A stretch of DNA of 64,000 bases from Candidatus Aminicenantes bacterium UBA6072 (GCA_002436105.1 DIXU01000020.1:1-64000); one strand, 5' to 3'. Counted from the first letter of the stretch, positions 48,294 to 56,804 are shown. Numbers and translations are program-made. Notes: generated from the sequence alone by a model not told the origin.

Positions 48294-48836
48294 ATGACGG
48301 CAAAATCGCGGCAGCGGCTGCAGGGGCTCCTGTTCGGCGTGATCTTCGGTTTCCTGCTGCAGAAGGGCGGCGTCACCCGCTTCGACGTGATCGTCGGCCA
48401 GCTGCTGCTCGAGGACTTCACCGTGGTCAAGATCATGCTGACGGCGGTGGCCGTCGGCACGGTCGGCATCCACTTGCTGAAGCACCTGGGCTGGGCGTCA
48501 TTCAGCCCCAAGCGCGGCTCCTGGGGCCGCAACGCCATCGGGGGCCTGCTCTTCGGCGTTGGCTTCGCCCTGCTGGGCTACTGCCCGGGGACGATCGCCG
48601 GCGCCATCGGCAGCGGCTGGCTCGACGCCCTGGTCGGCGGCCTGCCCGGCATCCTGCTCGGTTCCGCCCTGCTGGCCGCCGTCTATCCCAAGCTGCAGGC
48701 TCGCGTTTTTTCCCGCGGCGAATTCGGCGACCTGACCCTGCCGCGGCTGTTCAAGGCGAGCGACTGGCTGGTCATCGCGCCCTTGCTGGCGATCATCGCC
48801 CTGCTGTTCCTGCTGCTGGAGCGCGCCGGGCTGTGA
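48294..48836 (+). CDS. YeeE/YedE sulfur transporter, second half
   Basis: The 180-residue protein begins 8 bases after the first half. It has GLLFGVIFGFLLQKGGVTRF, VGTVGIHLLKHLGWASFS, GGLLFGVGFALLGYCPGTIA (with a conserved Cys in GYCPGT, the substrate channel motif), GGLPGILLGSALLAAVYPKL, and a C-terminal span. Both halves are needed to make a whole YeeE-like channel. Together with the persulfide dioxygenase this suggests linked uptake and oxidation of sulfane sulfur. A new promoter begins 16 bases after the stop. Confidence 0.93.
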   Translation: MTAKSRQRLQGLLFGVIFGFLLQKGGVTRFDVIVGQLLLEDFTVVKIMLTAVAVGTVGIHLLKHLGWASFSPKRGSWGRNAIGGLLFGVGFALLGYCPGTIAGAIGSGWLDALVGGLPGILLGSALLAAVYPKLQARVFSRGEFGDLTLPRLFKASDWLVIAPLLAIIALLFLLLERAGL

Positions 48837-48852
48837 GGACGGCCTCTCGCGA

Positions 48853-48881
48853 TTGACAAGGCGATACCCGCTGCCCATAAT
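48853..48881 (+). promoter_or_regulatory. Promoter of the SLC13 permease gene
   Basis: TTGACA (48853-48858), 17 bases, CATAAT (48876-48881). It starts 16 bases after the preceding gene, indicating separate expression; the leader to the ATG at 48929 would be about 41 bases. Confidence 0.65.
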
Positions 48882-48928
48882 GGGCCCATGGAGGAATGCA
48901 TTCCGGCCAGGGGCCGGATCGCGGAACC

Positions 48929-50707
48929 ATGAGCCCTGAGATGATCGCCGTCTTGCTGATCCTGCTGGCCGCCGCCATCCTGTTCGTCCTGGAAAAGATC
49001 CCCGCCGAGCTGACGGCCATGATCGTTCTGGCGGCGCTGGTCGCCAGCAGCATCCTCACCGTGGAGGAGGGGCTGTCGGGCTTCGGCAACCAGGCCACGG
49101 TCACCGTCGGCGCCATGTTCGTCCTCAGCGCCGCCCTCAAGCGCACCGGGGCCGTCGCCGTTGTCGGCGCTTTCGCCTCACGCCTGTTCCGCTTCAATTT
49201 CTGGGTCGGGCTGCTCAGCACCATGCTGCTGGTCGGGGCCCTTTCCGCCTTTATCAACAACACGCCGGTGATGGCCATCTTCATCCCCATCATGCTGCGC
49301 GTCGGCATCGCCAGCAACCACAGCCCCGCGCGCATGCTGATGCCGGTATCGTTCGCCTCGATCTTCGGCGGCGCCTGCACCCTGATCGGCACCTCCACCA
49401 ATATCCTGGTCAGCTCCATCGCCGTGCAGCGCGGCCTGGCGCCTGTCGGCATGTTCGAGTTCGCTTCCATGGGGCTGGTCTTTTTCGCCGCCGGCACCCT
49501 GTACATGATGGCCTTCGGCGTGCGGGCGATCCCGGACCGCGCCTGCTGCGGCGGGCTGGTGGAAAAATACAGCATGAAGCAGTATCTTACCGATGTCGTG
49601 CTGCTGCCGGGTTCCCCCTCGCTGGGAATGAGGCTGCCCGAGTCGCCCATTGTCTCCAAGCTGGACATCGACGTCCTGGACGTCATCCGCAACAAACGGC
49701 GCCTGCTGCGCCCGCTTTCCGGGATCGTCCTGGAGGCGGAGGACATCCTGCGCGTGCGCTGTGACATCGAGCAGATCCGCAAGCTGCAGGAGAGCGACGG
49801 GTTCCGCCTCAAGGCGCGGCCGGACCTGGCCGAGGGGGATTTCGACGCCGAGCAGCTGCTGCTGGTGGAGGCCATCGTCGCCCCCGGCTCCAGCCTGGCC
49901 GGTCACAGCATCCGCTCGGTCCGCTTCCGCAACCGCTTCCAGGCCAACGCCCTGGCCGTCCGCCACCGCGGCCAGCTGTACAACCTGGGCTTCCGTGAGA
50001 TGCCCCTGGACGCCGGCGACGCCGTGCTGGTCGAGGTGCGCCAGGAGAACTACGAGGCGCTGAAGAACGACGACGCCTTCGTCATCGTCTCCGACGTCAT
50101 TCAGGAGAACACCGTCACCCCGCGGCGCCTGACGGTCTTCGCCGTCGTCGCCGGAGTGGTCACTGTGGCGGCGCTGGGCATCCTGCCCATCGCCGTCGCG
50201 GCCATCGGCGGTTGCCTGCTGCTGGTCCTGCTGCGCCTGATCAGCGTCGAGGAAGCGCTGCAGGCGGTCGATTGGCGCATCCTGCTGCTGCTGGCCGGCA
50301 TGATCCCGCTGGGAGTGGCGATGGATAAGACGGGAGCGGCGGCGCTGCTGGCGCACGGCCTGGTCGGCCTGCTGCGCGGCCTGGGCCCCGTCGCCGTCGT
50401 TGCCGCCCTCTTCCTGCTGACTTCGCTGCTGACCAACATCATGTCCAACAACGCCACGGCGGTCCTGCTGACCCCGCTGGCCATCGGCGCCGCCCTGGAC
50501 CTCGGCCTCGATGCCCGGCCCTTCATCATGGCCGTGGCCTTCGCCGCCTCGGCCAGCTTCATGACCCCCATCGGCTACCAGACCAACGCCATGATCTACG
50601 GCGTCGGCCAGTACCGCTTCGCCGATTTCATCCGGGTGGGTACGCCGCTGAGCCTCCTCTTCTGGATCCTGGCAGCGATCTTCATCCCCGTGTTTTATCC
50701 CTTTTAG
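48929..50707 (+). CDS. SLC13/DASS family permease with two TrkA-C domains
   Basis: I use the ATG at 48929 (592 residues); an ATG at 48896 would lie very close to the predicted transcript start. The first half of the transporter (MIAVLLILLAAAILFVLEKI, NQATVTVGAMFVLSAALKRT, SAFINNTPVMAIFIPIMLRV, GTSTNILVSSIAV) contains the substrate-binding Asn-Asn-Thr motif. Residues about 210-390 hold two TrkA-C (RCK-C) regulatory domains. The second half repeats the pattern (LLTSLLTNIMSNNATAVLLT, FMTPIGYQTNAMIYGVGQYR). Such proteins import sulfate, divalent or carboxylate anions. The location after sulfur genes favours sulfate, but that is inference. Confidence 0.9.
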   Translation: MSPEMIAVLLILLAAAILFVLEKIPAELTAMIVLAALVASSILTVEEGLSGFGNQATVTVGAMFVLSAALKRTGAVAVVGAFASRLFRFNFWVGLLSTMLLVGALSAFINNTPVMAIFIPIMLRVGIASNHSPARMLMPVSFASIFGGACTLIGTSTNILVSSIAVQRGLAPVGMFEFASMGLVFFAAGTLYMMAFGVRAIPDRACCGGLVEKYSMKQYLTDVVLLPGSPSLGMRLPESPIVSKLDIDVLDVIRNKRRLLRPLSGIVLEAEDILRVRCDIEQIRKLQESDGFRLKARPDLAEGDFDAEQLLLVEAIVAPGSSLAGHSIRSVRFRNRFQANALAVRHRGQLYNLGFREMPLDAGDAVLVEVRQENYEALKNDDAFVIVSDVIQENTVTPRRLTVFAVVAGVVTVAALGILPIAVAAIGGCLLLVLLRLISVEEALQAVDWRILLLLAGMIPLGVAMDKTGAAALLAHGLVGLLRGLGPVAVVAALFLLTSLLTNIMSNNATAVLLTPLAIGAALDLGLDARPFIMAVAFAASASFMTPIGYQTNAMIYGVGQYRFADFIRVGTPLSLLFWILAAIFIPVFYPF

Positions 50708-50715
50708 GAGTGACC

Positions 50716-51588
50716 ATGGAAACCATCCATAAGCTCATCAGCCAGGTCGTCGAGGTCTTCAATACGCCGCTGTTCCGCATCGATACCTTCCGCTTCACCC
50801 TCTGGACCTTCCTCTACCTGACGGCGCTGGTTTTTTTGCTGTTCTGGGCGACGTCGCGGCTGAACCGTTACATCGTCTACCGCCTCATGGGCCACAGCCG
50901 GGTGGCGCTGGGGGTGCGCATCGCCGTGGGCTCGATCATCCGCTACATCGTGGTCGTGGTCGGCCTGGTGGTCATCTTCCAGACCACGGGCATCAACCTG
51001 AGCAGCATCACCATCATCTTCGGCGCCCTGGGCGTGGGCATCGGCTTCGGCCTGCAGAACATCACCAACAACTTCGTCAGCGGCCTGATCATCCTCATGG
51101 AGCGGCCGATCAAGGTGGGCGACCGCATCGAGGTGGCCGGGGTGGCCGGCGACGTGATCAACATCTCCATGCGCGCCACCACCATCGTCACCAACGACAA
51201 CATCTCGATTATCGTGCCCAACTCGGAATTCATCTCCAAGACGGTCATCAACTGGAGCCACACCAACCGCCAGGTGCGCTTCAATTTCCCGGTTCACGTG
51301 GCCTACAAGGAGGATCCCGAGCGCATCCGCCGCCTGCTGGTCGACCTGGCCATGCAGCACCCGGGCGTGCTCCGCAATCCGCCGCCGGACGTGCTCTTCG
51401 TCGCCCAGGGCGACAGCGCCCTGGAGTTCAACCTGCGGGTGTGGACCGAGGAATTCGTCGACCGCCCCGGCGTTCTCAAGAGCCAGCTTTATTACCGCAT
51501 CTTCGCCGCCTTCCGCGAGGCCGGCATCGAGATCCCCTTCCCGCAGCACGACGTTCACATCAAGAGCCGGCCGGCGGAAAAGCCGTAG
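50716..51588 (+). CDS. MscS-family mechanosensitive channel
   Basis: The ATG at 50716 follows TAGGAGTGACC and gives 290 residues. Three spans (FLYLTALVFLLFWATSRL, VALGVRIAVGSIIRYIVVVV, and the pore helix region SSITIIFGALGVGIGFGLQN) precede the MscS beta domain with ERPIKVGDRIEVAGVAGDVI, then IVTNDNISIIVPNSEF. The Gly/Ala-rich pore helix and the PNSEF motif are diagnostic. It releases osmolytes on hypo-osmotic shock. It lies eight bases after the SLC13 gene and 19 before the YdbH-like gene. Confidence 0.94.
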   Translation: METIHKLISQVVEVFNTPLFRIDTFRFTLWTFLYLTALVFLLFWATSRLNRYIVYRLMGHSRVALGVRIAVGSIIRYIVVVVGLVVIFQTTGINLSSITIIFGALGVGIGFGLQNITNNFVSGLIILMERPIKVGDRIEVAGVAGDVINISMRATTIVTNDNISIIVPNSEFISKTVINWSHTNRQVRFNFPVHVAYKEDPERIRRLLVDLAMQHPGVLRNPPPDVLFVAQGDSALEFNLRVWTEEFVDRPGVLKSQLYYRIFAAFREAGIEIPFPQHDVHIKSRPAEKP

Positions 51589-51607
51589 CCGGGGATCGAA
51601 CCGGCCG

Positions 51608-54229
51608 ATGACGAAAAGAAGGAAGTGGGGCCTGGCTGCCGGCGGCCTGGCCGTCCTGGCGCTGGCCGCTCTCTACCTTTCCCTGCCCCGGCTGGTCGGC
51701 AACGCGCTGCTTTCCCAGGCCCGGCAGATCGGCTTGCGGGACCCGCGGCTGGGCGTGGTGCGGGCCGGCTGGAGGCAGTTGACGCTGACCGGCATCACGG
51801 CAGGGGATGCCGTCTCGCCGGCGCTGCGCATTGAGCGCGTCGTCGTGACCTATTCACTGCCCGCGCTCCTGCGCCGGGAGATCGGGTCCATCCGCCTGTC
51901 CAACCTGGAGATCCGCATCGAGAGCCGCGGCCAGGGGTTCCGTTTCCCCGGCTGGGACGGCATGCCGGATACGGCGGAAGCGGGGGCCATCCCCCGGATC
52001 GGGCGACTTGACCTGGAAGGCGGCGTCCTGAAGCTCATCCTGGCGGACCGGGAGCTGGACATCCCCTTCTCGGCGCGCCTGGACGCCGTTGGGCCGGGCT
52101 ATTCCCTGCAGGCTTCCATTCAGCCATTCGGGGAGAGGGTCGGCCTGCAGGGGACCCTCGACAGGGAATTCTCATCCGGCACGATCGCCTTCGCCGTTCC
52201 CGGCATGGACATCGCTTCCTTGATCCGGCAGAGCGGCCACGGCGCGTCGCTGTCGGGACGCGGCCGGGCCGCGGCCGCCGGGGAGTTCCGCTTGCGAAGC
52301 GGCAGGTTCCTCGCGGCCAAAGCCAGGATCCGCAGCCTGGGAAATATGAGGCTGGAGGTCCCGGCGCAGGGGGAGTGCGAGCTGAGCTCTCTCGACCTGG
52401 CTTTCGGCATCGGGGCCGACTTCAGCGTGCGCGACGTCGTCGCCCAGGCCCGTGGCGACAGGCTCCTTTTCGGAGAACTGGCGGTCGAAGCCCCTTTCGA
52501 ACTGGATGTGCGTTCCAGGCGCTGGCCGCGATTGGAATTCGTCGTTTCCGGCCTGGATGTCGTCCGCCCCTTCCCCGTCTTCTGCGAGCGCATTTCCGGG
52601 AAGGTCACTCCTCCCCTGGAGACCGCCCGGCTCCAGGGTGATTTCCTCCTGCAGGCCCGGGCGGGACTGCCGGCCGCTCTGGGGCTGCCCTGGGTGATCG
52701 ACCGGCCCTATGCGCTCAGCGGGGATTTCCTTGGCCTGCGCGCAGCCCGGGAGTTCACCTGGGAACTGAAGGCCGGAGGCGACGGAGCCGCGGCCCTGTC
52801 CGCGGGCAATGACTTGCTGCGCGGCGATCTGAGGCTGGACGCATCCCTGGAAGGCGATACCCGGCAGGCGCGCGCGGCCGTATCGGGCCGGCTGGCAAAT
52901 GCCGACCTGAGGATCGCCGGCGCCCGCGCCCGATCAGGAAGACTGGCTGGCGATGCCGATCTGGCGTTCGATTTCGCGGGCGGCTGGCGCGGCAGGGGCA
53001 CCTTGCAGGTCCGCGACGGCCGATTCCTCACTCCCGGTGACGACGGCGTGCGGGCGACGGGGATCGCCCTGCGCCTGCCGTGGAGCTATCCCGGCGCCGG
53101 TCCCGGCCGGCCCGGCCACTTCTCCATCGCCCGGCTGCAGGCCGGCGGCGCCCGCGGGCGGGACATCAGTGGCGTCCTGAGCCAGGTGGGGCAGGGGATT
53201 TCCTTGTCGGGACAGGCGCATGCCGACCTGCCCGGCATCGCGCTTTTGTTCCAGGGAAACGCGGCCTCGCGGGCCAATGGCTGGGATGGCCGGGTCGAAT
53301 TCCAGGTCCCGCCCACCGTGCTGCCGGCCAAGGCCCCCTTGCAGGCGCTTCATCCTTTGCTGAAGGGATGGACGGCCGGCGGCCGCCTCGCCGTCCGGGG
53401 CACGATCCGGGCCGCGGGCGGCCCACTGGCGGGCAGCGCCGTCCTGGAGGTCGTTGACGCGGATGTCGCTCATGCCGGGTCGGAGCTCTCCCTGCGCGGG
53501 GCGCAGGCCGCGGTCACGCTGGATAGCCTGTTCGACCTGGTGAGCGCCCCGGGGCAGCAGTTCCGCTTCAGCGAGCTGCTCTGGCAGAGCGTCGCCTTGA
53601 GCAACGGCGAGATCGTCTTCCGCCTCGAGGGGGGCGGCGCGCTGCGGGTCGAGTCGGGGAGTTTCGCGTGGAGCGGCGGCACGGTCACGATCGACCCGCT
53701 GCGCCTGGCTCCGGGAATGACGGCGATGGAGGTGACCCTGCGCTGCCGGGACGTGGACCTGGCCGTGATGCTCAACGCGCTGGCGGGAGAGGAGATCGTC
53801 AGCGGCGATGCCCGGCTGAGCGGCGTCATCCCCATCAAGCTGGCCGGCGGCGGCTTGCAGTTCCTGGACGGGCGCCTGGATTCCACTCCCGGCCGGACCG
53901 GGCAACTGCGCGTCTCCAAGCCGGAGGCGATCTCCGGCGGCCAGGTGCTGGTGGAGGAGGCGATCCGCGAATTCGACTACAACTGGATCAAGGTGCGGCT
54001 GGACGGCCAAGGCGACCGCCTGAACATGATCGTATCCATTGACGGGGCGCCTTCACGGAAGCTGCCGCTGCGCTACGATCAAAAAAAGGGGGATTTTGTC
54101 CGCGCTGCCGCCGGCAAGCCCGGCGTCGAGCTCAAGGGGCTGCTGCTGGACATCCGTTTCATCGATATCGACCTGAAAGACCTGCTGGATACCGGCGGCC
54201 GGGTGACCGCCGGGGGACATAAAAAATGA
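51608..54229 (+). CDS. ydbH: YdbH-like intermembrane lipid transport protein
   Basis: The 873-residue protein begins with a single inner-membrane anchor (GLAAGGLAVLALAALYLSL) and continues as a long repetitive beta-structure with AsmA/YdbH-type strands (ALRIERVVVTYSLPALLRRE, IGSIRLSNLEIRIESRG, FSIARLQAGGARGRDISG, VLEVVDADVAHAGSELSLRG, and a C-terminal DGRLDSTPGRTGQLRVSKPE). The YdbH family identity is supported mainly by the order with YnbE and YdbL genes. In E. coli YdbH spans the periplasm and with the lipoprotein YnbE forms a bridge for phospholipid transport to the outer membrane. The next gene starts 20 bases after the stop. Confidence 0.88.
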   Translation: MTKRRKWGLAAGGLAVLALAALYLSLPRLVGNALLSQARQIGLRDPRLGVVRAGWRQLTLTGITAGDAVSPALRIERVVVTYSLPALLRREIGSIRLSNLEIRIESRGQGFRFPGWDGMPDTAEAGAIPRIGRLDLEGGVLKLILADRELDIPFSARLDAVGPGYSLQASIQPFGERVGLQGTLDREFSSGTIAFAVPGMDIASLIRQSGHGASLSGRGRAAAAGEFRLRSGRFLAAKARIRSLGNMRLEVPAQGECELSSLDLAFGIGADFSVRDVVAQARGDRLLFGELAVEAPFELDVRSRRWPRLEFVVSGLDVVRPFPVFCERISGKVTPPLETARLQGDFLLQARAGLPAALGLPWVIDRPYALSGDFLGLRAAREFTWELKAGGDGAAALSAGNDLLRGDLRLDASLEGDTRQARAAVSGRLANADLRIAGARARSGRLAGDADLAFDFAGGWRGRGTLQVRDGRFLTPGDDGVRATGIALRLPWSYPGAGPGRPGHFSIARLQAGGARGRDISGVLSQVGQGISLSGQAHADLPGIALLFQGNAASRANGWDGRVEFQVPPTVLPAKAPLQALHPLLKGWTAGGRLAVRGTIRAAGGPLAGSAVLEVVDADVAHAGSELSLRGAQAAVTLDSLFDLVSAPGQQFRFSELLWQSVALSNGEIVFRLEGGGALRVESGSFAWSGGTVTIDPLRLAPGMTAMEVTLRCRDVDLAVMLNALAGEEIVSGDARLSGVIPIKLAGGGLQFLDGRLDSTPGRTGQLRVSKPEAISGGQVLVEEAIREFDYNWIKVRLDGQGDRLNMIVSIDGAPSRKLPLRYDQKKGDFVRAAAGKPGVELKGLLLDIRFIDIDLKDLLDTGGRVTAGGHKK

Positions 54230-54249
54230 CGGTAGCAAGGAGGAGGCCC

Positions 54250-54465
54250 ATGGAAAAAAGAATCTGGTTCCTGGCATCGGCGCTGGTGCTGCTTTCCGGC
54301 GCCTGCCTGAAGATGAAGCATGAAATGGTCATCCAGCCCGTGCACATCACGGTGGACGTGCGCATCCGCATTGATCGCGCGCTGGAGGATTTTTTCGGCG
54401 ACATCGACAAGGCCGCGCTGCCCGCGCCCGGCGCGGAAGCCGGCCAACAGGAGGAAATGAAATGA
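54250..54465 (+). CDS. ynbE: YnbE-like outer-membrane lipoprotein
   Basis: The 71-residue protein starts after AGGAGGCCC. A lipoprotein signal ends LLSGAC (Cys19). The mature part includes MVIQPVHITVDVRIRIDRAL, typical of YnbE, which augments the beta sheet of YdbH at the outer membrane, then EDFFGDID and an acidic tail. It is somewhat longer than the E. coli protein (about 60 residues). It overlaps the YdbL gene by four bases, so the three genes are one unit. Confidence 0.9.
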   Translation: MEKRIWFLASALVLLSGACLKMKHEMVIQPVHITVDVRIRIDRALEDFFGDIDKAALPAPGAEAGQQEEMK

Positions 54466-54848
54466 AAGGCAAGCTCAAGATGATGGCCGCGTTCGCGGCG
54501 GGAATTTTCGTACTGGCGGCAGGCGTCCGGGCCGAAAACGCCGAGCTGAAGGCGAGATTCCTGGAGCGCAAGCCGCTGCTGGACAAAATGAAGGACCTGG
54601 GCTGGGTCGGCGAGAACAACCTCGGTTTCCTGGAGTTCCGCTCGGAAACGGGAAAGAGCGAGGAGAACGGGAAGGCCGTCGCGGCGGAAAATGCCGATCG
54701 CAAGACGGTGTACGCCGAGATCGCTGCCCAGGTGAACGTCGATATCATCGAGGTCGGCAAGCGGCGGGCGGTGCAGATCGCCAAGCTGGCCGCCCCCGGG
54801 CACTGGCTGCAGGACGCCGAGGGGAGTTGGTACCAGAAGAAGACCTAG
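54462..54848 (+). CDS. ydbL: YdbL-like periplasmic protein (DUF1318)
   Basis: The 128-residue protein has a signal peptide (MMAAFAAGIFVLAAGVRAE) and the DUF1318 pattern: LKARFLERKPLLDKMKDLGW, VGENNLGFLEF, then VAAENADRKTVYAEIAAQVN, and ending HWLQDAEGSWYQKK. In E. coli YdbL is a soluble periplasmic protein that keeps YdbH-YnbE assembly in order. It is the last gene of the ydbH-ynbE-ydbL set and overlaps ynbE by four bases. The composite repeat copy C begins 12 bases after the stop. Confidence 0.9.
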   Translation: MKGKLKMMAAFAAGIFVLAAGVRAENAELKARFLERKPLLDKMKDLGWVGENNLGFLEFRSETGKSEENGKAVAAENADRKTVYAEIAAQVNVDIIEVGKRRAVQIAKLAAPGHWLQDAEGSWYQKKT

Positions 54849-54860
54849 AGAAAAAGATCT

Positions 54861-55148
54861 CGGTTTACGGTAGACGGTTTACGGCTGACGGTCGGAAAGA
54901 GGCAATACGAAGACTAAAATTCTAAATCACAAATTCCAAATAACAAGCAATATCCAAATTCCAATTTCCAAAACAAAGGCCCCTTGCAATACTTTTTTTC
55001 TTCGTTTGGGTCAAAGTCCCCGCCAGGGGATTTGGTAATTGGAATTTGGAATTTATTTGGGATTTGGAATTTGCTGCTTGGTATTTAATTCTTCACATGT
55101 CACGCGTCATCCCCATGCGGGGACCTTCGTGCGCGTTACGCGTCACGA
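54861..55148. repeat. Composite word-repeat element, copy C (inverted)
   Basis: Read on the minus strand it has the same order as copies A and B: CGTGACGCGTAACGCG (split by a hairpin module GGTCCCC-GCAT-GGGGAT) then CGTGACATGTGAAGAATTAA, AATTCC words, ATCCCCTGGCGGGGACTTTG and ACCCAAACGAAG, then TTTGGAAATTGGAATTTGGA words, TTTTAGTCTTCGTATTGCC and CCGTAAACCGT words. On the plus strand it runs from CGGTTTACGG (54861) to CGTCACG (55141-55147). It fills the spacer 54849-55159, between the converging ydbL and PilZ genes. Confidence 0.87.
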
Positions 55149-55159
55149 AGATCGTTCGG

Positions 55160-55480
55160 TCAGCTCTTGGTCCCCGAGATCCTCTCGGCGAAGTCCAGAA
55201 ATTCTTTCGGCGGGGCGATGATGAAGATGCCCAGTTTGCCCTTTTTGTCGCGGGAGGTGCCGGGGTCGATGCTCCAGCGCACGCAGCCCTTCATGGCCAC
55301 GGGCTTGCCCTCGATCTCCATGATCACGCCGATCTCCTTGTAGGTGGGGATGAAGTGGTTGATGGCCACCGAGATGCCGGTGGCCGAGATGTCGAGCAGC
55401 TTGCAGCTGAAACTGCGGTTGCCGTCCTTGACGACAACCTCCTTCTTCTCGTCCTTCTTTCGCGAGTCCCGGTCCTTCAT
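55160..55480 (-). CDS. PilZ-domain protein
   Basis: I use the ATG at 55480, six bases after GGAGG, giving 106 residues. The protein is one PilZ-like domain: GNRSFSCKLLDISATGISVA contains the D/N-x-S-x-x-G motif, followed by VIMEIEGKPVAMKGCVRW and KLGIFIIAPPKEFLDFAERI. The RxxxR c-di-GMP binding motif is not clearly present at the N terminus (RDSRKKDEKK is only similar), so c-di-GMP binding is uncertain. It stands alone at the end of copy C, converging with ydbL. Confidence 0.8.
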   Translation of the reverse strand: MKDRDSRKKDEKKEVVVKDGNRSFSCKLLDISATGISVAINHFIPTYKEIGVIMEIEGKPVAMKGCVRWSIDPGTSRDKKGKLGIFIIAPPKEFLDFAERISGTKS

Positions 55481-55591
55481 CAGATCCTCCGACATGGTGA
55501 GCCCAATGTAGCACAAAAGAATACTCAAGGGAAGAGAGAGAGTGGGAAAATCCTTTCCCGAACCCCTTCCCCATGCCGCCTGCCCTTGAGG

Positions 55592-56533
55592 TCATGAAAC
55601 GTCCGGTAGGGCCTGATTCTCAGGCCGGATCCTGCCGGTCGTGGCGACCAGGATCCCGCCCAGCATGATGACGCCGCCGATGAAAAAGTAGAGCGTGATG
55701 CCGATGCCGAAAAACAGATAGGTGAAGACCGCCGTCAGCGGCGGGTTCAGGTAGACGAACAGCGATACGCTGGACGCGTGCCAGTGCTTGACCGCGATGT
55801 TCCAGAAACTGAAGGCCAGGATGGTACAGGCGATGGAAAGGAAGGCGGCGGCTCCGTATTCCAGCGGGCGCAGCGACAGGGCCAGGCGAAGAAAGGGGCG
55901 GTCGATTGAGAAAAACAGCGGCAGGCTGCCGATGGCCAGGCTCACGAAATTGAACACCAGGGGCGAATGGTCTTTCAGCGCCGGCTTGATGATGACGGTG
56001 GCCGCCGCCCAGCTCAAGGGACCGCCCAGGACCAGCAGGGCATAGGGTACCTTGTCGAGGGCGATCCAGGTGCCGCCCGCGCCGCCGACCCGGCCCAGGA
56101 GCACGACCAGCGCCAGGCCGGCGAAGGTGGCCAGCGTGCCCAGCAGGCGCCGGCGGGTGAACGGCTCATGGAGAAAGCGCACGGCCAGCAGCAGGGTGAT
56201 CAGGGGATTGAGGGCGATCAGCAGCGAGGCGGCGTTGGGCTGGATGTAGCGCATCCCCGAGTTCAGGAACAGGTTGTAGCTGATCACCATCAGCAGGCCG
56301 CCCAGCGTCACGCGCACGGGATGCGCCCGCAGGATGCGCCAGGCCGCGGCCCGGTGGAACAGGAGGATCACCCCCAGACTGATGGCTCCGACCGGGAGAA
56401 AGCGCAGGCGCAGAAGGTCGAAGGCGGTCATGCGGGCCAGGAGCAGCTTGATGGCGATGAACGAGTTGGACCAGATGAGGAAGGTCACGATCAGCAGGGC
56501 GAAAATACCGATATCCCGCGATCTGTTTTCCAA
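55592..56533 (-). CDS. EamA/DMT-family transporter
   Basis: The 313-residue protein has ten hydrophobic spans in two EamA repeats: FALLIVTFLIWSNSFIAIKL, GLLMVISYNLFLNSGMRYIQ, ASLLIALNPLITLLLAVRFL, LLVLGGPLSWAAATVIIKPA, FNFVSLAIGSLPLFF, YLNPPLTAVFTYLFFGIGIT, and FFIGGVIMLGGILVATTGRI. The P-N-A-A-S-L-L-I-A-L-N-P-L motif at the end of the first repeat is typical. It exports small metabolites such as amino acids; the substrate is unknown. The start follows ATCGGAGGACTTTTGG. Upstream are TTTAGGG-type words. Confidence 0.92.
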   Translation of the reverse strand: MENRSRDIGIFALLIVTFLIWSNSFIAIKLLLARMTAFDLLRLRFLPVGAISLGVILLFHRAAAWRILRAHPVRVTLGGLLMVISYNLFLNSGMRYIQPNAASLLIALNPLITLLLAVRFLHEPFTRRRLLGTLATFAGLALVVLLGRVGGAGGTWIALDKVPYALLVLGGPLSWAAATVIIKPALKDHSPLVFNFVSLAIGSLPLFFSIDRPFLRLALSLRPLEYGAAAFLSIACTILAFSFWNIAVKHWHASSVSLFVYLNPPLTAVFTYLFFGIGITLYFFIGGVIMLGGILVATTGRIRPENQALPDVS

Positions 56534-56557
56534 AAGTCCTCCGATGAAGAAAAGGGT

Positions 56558-56662
56558 TTAGGGTCTAGGGTATAGGGTTTAGGGCAAGAAAACAAGCCAT
56601 GAGAAGAGGAAGCAAGGCATGAGGCGGAGGGATTAGGGCCCAGGGCATAGGGGTAGGTTATA
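56558..56662. repeat. TTTAGGG/TATAGGG word array
   Basis: GGGTTTAGGGTCTAGGG and TATAGGGTTTAGGGCA (56558-56585), then after about 45 bases TTAGGGCCCAGGGCATAGGG and TAGGTTATAGG (56632-56662). These are degenerate 7-mer words in the 271-base spacer upstream of the EamA transporter, in direct orientation. Confidence 0.65.
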
Positions 56663-56757
56663 GGAAAGAACAAAAAACAGCAACTGAATGCCAAGGGGCA
56701 GGATTCAGAAAAAGTGGCCTCGCCGATCTCTCTGGTTATTTTTCTCCCGGCTGCAAA

Positions 56758-56786
56758 TTGACAAAGAACGGGGGAAAATATAGATT
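56758..56786 (+). promoter_or_regulatory. Promoter of the GyrI-like secreted protein gene
   Basis: TTGACA (56758-56763), 17 bases, TAGATT (56781-56786). The leader is about 12 bases and includes the AGGAGG ribosome site. Confidence 0.7.
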
Positions 56787-56804
56787 GATGATCCAGGAGG
56801 ATCC

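Noticed and set aside
56681..56699. Sigma-54 promoter on the minus strand upstream of the EamA transporter
   Set aside because: GG and GC are separated by nine bases, not ten.
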